Shown piece after piece: positions 57,730 through 64,000 of a stretch of DNA of 64,000 nucleotides. The stretch lies in contig NC_135155.1 of assembly GCF_050948215.1 (NCBI RefSeq), positions 19,061,001-19,125,000 of the forward strand. The letters are read 5' to 3'. The DNA is from Halictus rubicundus. Its lineage: Eukaryota > Arthropoda > Insecta > Hymenoptera > Halictidae. Each line of letters opens with the position of its first letter. The first letter of the stretch is position 1. The notes beneath the pieces are model-generated. The model was not told the origin of the DNA, made no database searches, and saw only the letters and a program-made list of their open reading frames with translations. A program made the translations under genes and the position numbers.

Positions 57730-58080
57730 CTTGGATCAGTAATCCAAGTCGTCGGGCTCGATTAAAATGTTCGTCGTCGACGTTCTTCCGGGGAACACGA
57801 ACCGGCCCCCTCGAATGCGTTTTCTTCCGTCTGTTTCTTTCTGCTGAGGCGTACAAACTTCCCGTGCGGTGCACTCACTGGGCACTCAACAACAACAAAA
57901 ATCAAAAGGAGAAACCGAGGAAACGAACGATATAATCGGTATCCTCTTGCGTCACTCGCGATTCTCTACCCGGTTTCGAAAGAGAATGAAGAAAACAAAA
58001 AAAAAATATTGTAACTGTATAATCCTCCTCGATTTCTATTCCTCTCGTAGGTCGCTGATCGTAGCGAGCTTTTATATTTC
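57730..58080 (-). promoter_or_regulatory. possible sls promoter/5' UTR with TATA-like box
   Basis: Upstream of the ATG there is a sequence with no other gene, and a TATAAAAG on the minus strand at 58069-58076. If used, it would give a 5' leader of roughly 300 nt contiguous with exon 1. CpG-rich sequence continues to 58400. No transcription start was shown, and upstream non-coding exons are equally possible. Confidence 0.25.
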
Positions 58081-58099
58081 TTTTTCTTTTTTCTCGTTA

Positions 58100-58440
58100 T
58101 TTAATATCCTCTTCAAGTTTCGTCTGTGCTGCCTTATGGCCGCGGCTCACTCCAGTCGGCAGAAGTCAAGTCATCATCAAAAGTCTTGTCCCCGAGACTC
58201 TTTAAACCAAGACGTCGGTCGAATGCGAATTGCCGGCCGATGCCGCCTCGGAAAACGAACACGGCCTTCCACGAGGACGTGCTGGCTGAACGGTGGGGGT
58301 TCTCGATCGAGGGTGGGGACGCCGAGCGTCTCGACGCCGACGCCGAGCGAGCCGAGTCAGAGACAAGGGGCTGTTCTGTGATTTTTCACACACTCGACGC
58401 CGCAACACTGTGATCCAAGATCGTCGGAACGTAGAGAAAA
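58100..58440. other. CpG-rich block upstream of sls start
   Basis: GC- and CpG-dense sequence, including gccgagcgtctcgacgccga, in AT-rich surroundings directly upstream of the sls ATG. Open frames occur on both strands, which is typical of GC-rich non-coding DNA. Its position suggests promoter or first-exon sequence of sls; this is an inference. Confidence 0.3.
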
Positions 58441-58459
58441 ATCAAATTTCCAACTTCGT

Positions 58460-58500
58460 TTAACCCTTTGCACTCGAAACTATTTTAACTCCAAAATGAA
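58460..58500. mobile_element. single end of TTAACCCTTTGCACTCG element
   Basis: ttaaccctttgcactcgaaa matches the terminal repeat of the 31188-31308 element. No matching right end before the mariner-like element at 58547. A weaker relative, ttaaccctctgagtgcagaa, lies at 54428. Confidence 0.5.
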
Positions 58501-58546
58501 ACATTTCGTATTTACTGTTACAAAATATTAGAAATTATGTTATATA

Positions 58547-58771
58547 TTGGGTTGGAACGAAAGTTCGTAGCACTCTTAAATTAAAATTCAAAGATAAACT
58601 TAAGATATTTATTCATAGGTTTATCTAGTAACATGATAGGTTGTCTCGAAAATGGCAAAAAGTAATAGAAGAGAATGGAACATTTGTTATTGAATAAACC
58701 TATGAATAAATATCTTAATTTTATCTTTGAATTTTAATTTAAAAACGCTACGAACTTTCGTTCCAACGCAA
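58547..58771. mobile_element. 225-bp mariner-like hairpin element
   Basis: Terminal repeats ttgggttggaacgaaagttc and, on the minus strand, ttgcgttggaacgaaagttc, followed by further inverted similarity (aaaattcaaagataaa and aaatatttattcataggttt against their complements). The arms total roughly 90 bp each around a short loop. Flanking TA at both sides. No transposase, so a non-autonomous palindromic element. Confidence 0.8.
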
Positions 58772-59870
58772 TATTTGTAACTTCTTAAGTAGGCAATACA
58801 TATCTAGTTGCGGCTATTAGCTATTTGGCCCTCGCGCGGAGGGGATAGTTCTGGGACTTTTATCGGCTAGATATCTGGGACATATATCGGGTAAATGTGT
58901 AGACGAATAATGGTCGGGGTAAAACTAACATAGTTCCGGGTACCTATCACTTTTATTCACCTGGATCGCGAGAGGCTAACACCGCATCTCAAGAGTTTAA
59001 TCGTCACTAAATAAAATAATTGTAACGTAATTTTAACGTGGCTTGCATAAGGCAAACGTAACATCATTCGATATTATAGTGTTTTATAGAACTTTCACTT
59101 AATTCCTCATTGATATAAAAGCTGATTTTATTCATAAAAATATAGACGAATATTAGGTTCGATGCACGATTGCGAATTAATAATTTCCTGCATACTTTCA
59201 GTGCATAAAGAGTTTCTCTAGTGTCCGGCTTCAGCGAAGATCAGTTTGATTCGTAACAGTATCATTTATCCTGGTGGCGATACATAGGATTAAAAAAGTA
59301 TCTAAATGGAAATCTTCAAACGAAATGTCAAATATCACAGCTCGGTGCAATTTATTATTCACCCTCCTATTTAGAAGCGCCATTAAGATTTCTCGAACGC
59401 GTCACCCACTAGAATTGTTACTCACGCCGCCGTTTGGATTACGGTTCCCGGATTTTCTACCGCTTTCTGCGTTTATTTCGGGTACCGAATGCTCGCGGTG
59501 TATATATTTTTCCACGGTGCGTATTTTTTCCGGCGCCTACAGGCTGCAACTTAAGCGACGGTCGCTCGTTCCAAAAATGAATCTACGCATTTCTATTTCC
59601 GTAGATGTTATAACAGAAATTTTCTAAATTAATGATTACTGTGAAATGTTTTATCTCTATCGTTCCTGAAGACCTTATCAACGTAAATTTAAAAAATCTA
59701 TACTTTTCTCTTCTTATTGAAAAGAATAGATTAATAACGATTGATAACTCAACTGTTTATATAGGATAAAGCGATTAAGTACCGTTCGAGTTTGTGGCAA
59801 TAAATAAAATGTCATAAACAATTTTGCAAAATATTTTCTTACGAATGTCCACGAGTGTAAGGGTGTAGAG

Positions 59871-60081
59871 CAGAGGTTCCCAAAGTGCGGCCCGCGAATT
59901 ATATTTTTGAAATGTGCTAATAAACAATTTGTAATAAAATTATTCTCATAAGTAAAGAACGATTGTGTTATAAAATTAAATCTTTTCTTCATGTCTAACC
60001 GTTTACCTTGTTTTCTTGATCCGGAAAATATTTTGGAATTTGCAATTTGACCCACCTAGGATAAAACTTTGGAAACCTCTG
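59871..60081. mobile_element. 211-bp hAT-like short element
   Basis: Ends cagaggttcccaaagt and, on the minus strand, cagaggtttccaaagt are inverted and resemble hAT termini, and cggcccgcg follows the left end as in many hAT elements. I could not see a convincing 8-bp target duplication (gtgtagag versus gcacacac), so the class is tentative. Confidence 0.6.
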
Positions 60082-63000
60082 GCACACACTATTATAAAAT
60101 TACCCTGTTGAGTTGTGCGGTGTGCGATTGCTGATGAAGCGATCACAAAGTCGACAGGAAGGAACGAGACGAAGGGTATTGGAAAGTTTTCTTGGAATTT
60201 CGGTGGTCAACTGAGAAATTTGGTGTTTACCTAGTTCAGCGACCTAATGAAGTGAAATTGACGCGGTTCACTTATTTAATCCGGTATTATGATTGCTACG
60301 CGCCTCGTGCTCTTTCGATTCATTCCGTTCTTCTAGAAAGTGGTACAGGCCCAATTTGGAATGAACCAGGTAAAGACGGGTTTAATCGGAGATGATTAAT
60401 ATCCTCTTTTACATTCTTGCAAGTAAAGGAAGAGTAATGGCTATGGAGTTCTTTTTACGAAAATTAGTGGTACGTTGAAAATTGGAACAAGTGAAATTGC
60501 AAGGTTGTTACGTGCGTGGAGAATTTCGAGTGATCTCATTGTGATCGACTCATACTTTGATTACGTATTCTTACATTGTTTATTATCGATTTTTCTACCC
60601 GAAGTGCAACAAACCAGAGTGAGATGGAAATTAATTTTTTTTCTTCTTTTGTCCTTTTTGACTTCTATGAAGTTTTTAGATATATTTTATAATCGTATGA
60701 AACATACTTATTTTGTGTTTTCAACAAAATCTGAGGAGCACGTTGTATTATAAATTGATAATAACTACAAGATAATTTCCTGCTGAACGCACGATGGAAA
60801 ATTGATTCATCAAAATTACCGCTGAAACGAAATTAGGCGACTACCCACGCGTGAAATGTCTCTGTCCTGATCATTGATACACATTCTGCGTGTACAATGA
60901 ATCCTGTTTCAAATTTATTCACCGGCCGCGACAACTTTCATGCTGTTCGGTCTCTCAATCACAAAACCTGTATACAGAGTGTTGACACGCAATGAGACAT
61001 TGTCCTCGTGACCGATCCGAATTAAGAAATTTACTTTGCACAGTGGAACAGGATTCGAAAATTCTCTACCTTTTCTCTCGGGAAGGTCACGAGAATCACG
61101 ACGAACTGGTTCCACAACGCAAGGTATATTTGTAGTTGTTACTCGACAAGAGAATCCTCCGCTTATTACTTCAATTGTCCATTGAATTGTCAAGTTACAC
61201 TTTCTCATGGGCAACAAGCAACACGTGCATATTACAAAATCTAAGGTAGTTTTCTACCTTGTTGACTTGCCGCGTTATGAATGAAATTCTTGAAGAGGTT
61301 ACGTCGCAACAAGATCGCAAATTATTGTTCCATGACGTACAATTTATTTTATAGTGTAATGACTCTATTTTATAGTCTAATAACTGCATCTATTTCGAGT
61401 AAAAATGATAGACAAATTATAAATTAAAATAGTTTGTAGAATTGTTTTATTTCATTTTCGATTTTTTAAAAATAATTCTTCAAAATAAATAGAATAGGAT
61501 TTATTTTCATCATCTAAAAGTAATTATTATTTAAGAAAGAAATACTAACCATACAGAACTTTCTATCGTTTTTATGTTTCTACTGTTTTAAATTATACCA
61601 ACTCGTTCTGGTAAAAAATGCAGAAAATTCAGAGTCCATCAATTATTAAAAGAGGACATGTAATGCTATAAATTTGAATTAGTTCGAAGTTTATCTGGAA
61701 TTTTTAGAAAGTTGTAGATCAGTTTGCCGTTTTTCTAGTAGAACTCAGGGTCACGAGGTCAAACTAGTTTGCAAGCAATGGTAAACAAATGCGATAGAAA
61801 AAGTGAACGAGTCGGACAATTCATGGTGACATATTTCTGACCGTAATCAAGAAGTGGTCGCATCGCGCAATTTCTGTGAAGACAGGTGAGAAACTGGTGT
61901 AACACAAAAACAGCTGCAGCTCGAGAACAAGGTCATACGAATGTATGAGGACATCGATTGTTTTGTATTCTGGCAATAGTTTTACAATACTTATCACATA
62001 ATATAAAACACTCAATGTCTCTTTGTCCAAAATTTTGAACATGCTACACTTGTTAAATAATACCTAAAGTTTAGATACTTTTGTAACCAAACCGACATCG
62101 GGTAAACCACCGTCATTTAACGATTACGAAATGGAAAGAAAGTGCATATGAAATATTGATATTTCAATAGACATATTTTCCAACATTTCTAATGAATTCT
62201 ACTGATCAAAACAATAACGTTGATGTTATTAAATATGATCAAATTCTGTTTCGATGCAAATTTTGCAAACTGGAAATTAGTATTTATAAACCAGTATATA
62301 AACTCTTTTCTATTAAATTGATCATTTAAATTGTTTAAGAAATCGTGAGTACGATTAAAATGATTTCGGAAGAACCACAGAGTAAATTCAAACTTATGGT
62401 AAAACCGGTGGCGACTGTCAACGATTACCCTTGTTAGACTCGCGTCGCATGATAAAATCGTGATTAACAAATTCTAGATAGTGAAGGCTATAGTCACCAG
62501 GGAATTTCGCATCCGACCGAAGACTAAATGTTTTCTTATTGTCCGGCAAGTGAACCACTGAATGACTACTCGAATCGACCGATGAATTACGCGAAAGGAG
62601 GAGAACTCGTGGCCCGAGCGGAGCCGCAAGTCGGCGCGCGGCTCACGCAGTGTTCTCGCGCTCACTGACACCCACCCACGCATCTACGCACTTCTCGCAC
62701 CCTGCCTCCCGCCCCTCGCATCCCCTTTCTCCACCTTTTTCTCCTTCTTCGTTGCTCATTCTCCCGAGCGACCACTACCGAGAAGAGTTGCTCTCTCGTG
62801 GCTAACGATGGGATCAAGTTCGATGTAGTAGTGTCTCCCGCAACCAGGGACCAAAAATAATTTAATAAATATAATTAAGTAATAAATATAAATTTCCTTT
62901 CGTAAGAATGTTTGTATTACTCATATGTTTACCTGTTATTGATTTATACTGTTATATATAATTTTATTGATTTATGCGTTGCGTTAGCATTTTGTTAAAT

Positions 63001-63276
63001 TGATGTTACCATGAGTTTTAGTTAAACAAATAGTTTCCTCTGAGTGAGCAAAGGACATTGACGCGTCAAGCCTCCTTACACTTTTGCATCAAGGAAGTTA
63101 TCAACGACGAAGAAGTTCTAATCGTAACAAAAAAAGACGTAAACAAAATTTGGTTTATGGATTGATATAGCGAGTTATCTTGTCAACAATTGCTTTGCTT
63201 ATATTTTCCTTGCCTACATCTTATTTGTGGGACTGTTCGAAATAATCCCGGATTTATCTCGGCAACCCTGTACGTA

Positions 63277-63466
63277 CAATGACTTCTCTATATTTGTCGC
63301 CAAGGTCTGGATAATAAACGTCGCGGAATTATCCCCACTACCGCTGGGTATACCCCACGAGGGGCCTCGGACGCCGAGGAGTGTAAACATAACTCGGGTA
63401 TGTCTCCTGGACGGTACACAACGCTGACAAGACCCGTGTTGTTGACAAACATCGAGAATTCACTGT
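63277..63466 (+). mobile_element. best-preserved copy of the GAGAATTCACTG-ended repeat
   Basis: 190 bp with inverted ends: caatgacttctctatatttg and, on the minus strand, cagtgaattctcgatgtttg. Internal blocks gtcgcggaattatccccact and gtataccccacgaggggcct (a short palindrome). Related copies at 4810, 24891 and 43949. No coding capacity, so a non-autonomous DNA transposon is the likely origin. Confidence 0.7.
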
Positions 63467-64000
63467 ACTTGTAAGTATTGTTCTCATTTTCTGAGATGCT
63501 CGTGAAATGTCCGGAACCATGAAGTCAGATTCGAATCCACTTGCAACGCACTTAAAGGTGCAATCTTCTTTCTTCGTTTCATTTCTCCGGATTGCTTAAT
63601 TTTCGTCTTGTGTCTCCCTCCAGCAATGCGTTCCTCTTCTTTCGCGTCGCCGAGAGGAGTTTTTAGCGCGACACGCGTCGCTCGAGAATTTCGTCGACGA
63701 AACTGGGGCAATCTTGATTTCATAAACCGTTGAACATCTTTTTTTCTCCTTCTCTCAGCATGTACTGCATTTTCATAAGCACGGTTATGTTTTTGGTTAC
63801 TTGAAGGTTTTTAATTGGTATTATTTATGTCGGTGCAATTCGAGTATGAACGGTCATACTCTTTCTGTAGCTTTGGAGTGGATCAAGATTCTGGTTTTGG
63901 AGGCCGCCTTTGCACGAGTATTGAAGAATTTTTTTGGAACAACTATTGGACCTTTTGCATTGAGTTTAGAATACATAGAAGGGAAATATTCTAGGTCGAA

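Larger units (their letters stand above)
58441..64000. other. region right of sls, no gene recognised
   Basis: Mostly AT-rich and presumably intergenic or non-coding upstream DNA. It contains the mariner-like hairpin, a hAT-like element, a GAGAATTCACTG-type repeat and a GC-rich block at 62.5-62.8 kb (gtgaccaccc-type and cctcccgcccctcgcatccc). A 100-codon minus-strand frame at 60915-61217 has no recognisable domain. The GC-rich block could be a distant promoter of sls or of a neighbour. Confidence 0.5.

Noticed and set aside
60915..61217. A 100-codon minus-strand open frame right of sls.
   Set aside because: No domain, no upstream exon or promoter signals visible; length is compatible with chance.
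1..64000. Searched by eye for tRNA, rRNA, CRISPR arrays, bacterial operons or viral genes.
   Set aside because: None found; the window is ordinary insect nuclear DNA dominated by one muscle gene.

Overview
The window reads as insect nuclear DNA, most likely a hymenopteran and probably a bee. The grounds are short AT-rich introns beside long ones, CpG-rich islands in otherwise AT-rich DNA, several families of small inverted-repeat elements (some with TTAA or TA target sites), and a protein that is residue for residue close to what I remember of insect Sallimus/kettin. Species was not determined.

Nearly all recognisable coding sequence belongs to one minus-strand gene, sls (sallimus, the insect titin/kettin gene). 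It starts at an ATG at 57729 and runs off the left edge at base 1. I could place 40 coding exons. Every junction uses GT/AG and every reading phase joins, giving 6,260 codons in the window. Reading 5' to 3' (right to left): a polyglutamine N-terminus (57561-57729), a 10.2-kb first intron, four N-terminal Ig domains (47353-44205), a long run of kettin Ig-plus-linker modules (43623-24643), a unique linker (24643-21400), four C-terminal kettin Ig domains (21500-19190), a 15-kb intron, and a single PEVK-like spring exon of at least 4.2 kb (4229-1). Counting by hand gives 35 Ig domains, the classical kettin number. The 4,850 codons before the PEVK exon fit kettin size. A stop codon plus AATAAA lies just inside the intron after the last Ig exon and could end a short kettin isoform.

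The Ig/linker part would bind actin near the Z-disc and the PEVK part would act as an elastic spring in the I-band, as established for insect flight-muscle Sallimus. The PEVK exon is built from nested tandem repeats: a 104-residue unit repeated at exact 312-bp steps, a 41-residue unit, and a 54-residue unit at 162-bp steps.

The large introns (4230-19189 and 47354-57560) and the region right of the gene (58-64 kb) hold no gene I can defend. They contain CpG-rich blocks and many short non-autonomous DNA transposons. The most unexpected item is an open, cysteine-rich, phase-compatible candidate alternative exon at 33541-34007, inside the intron after the 16th Ig domain. No unknown multi-gene system was found.
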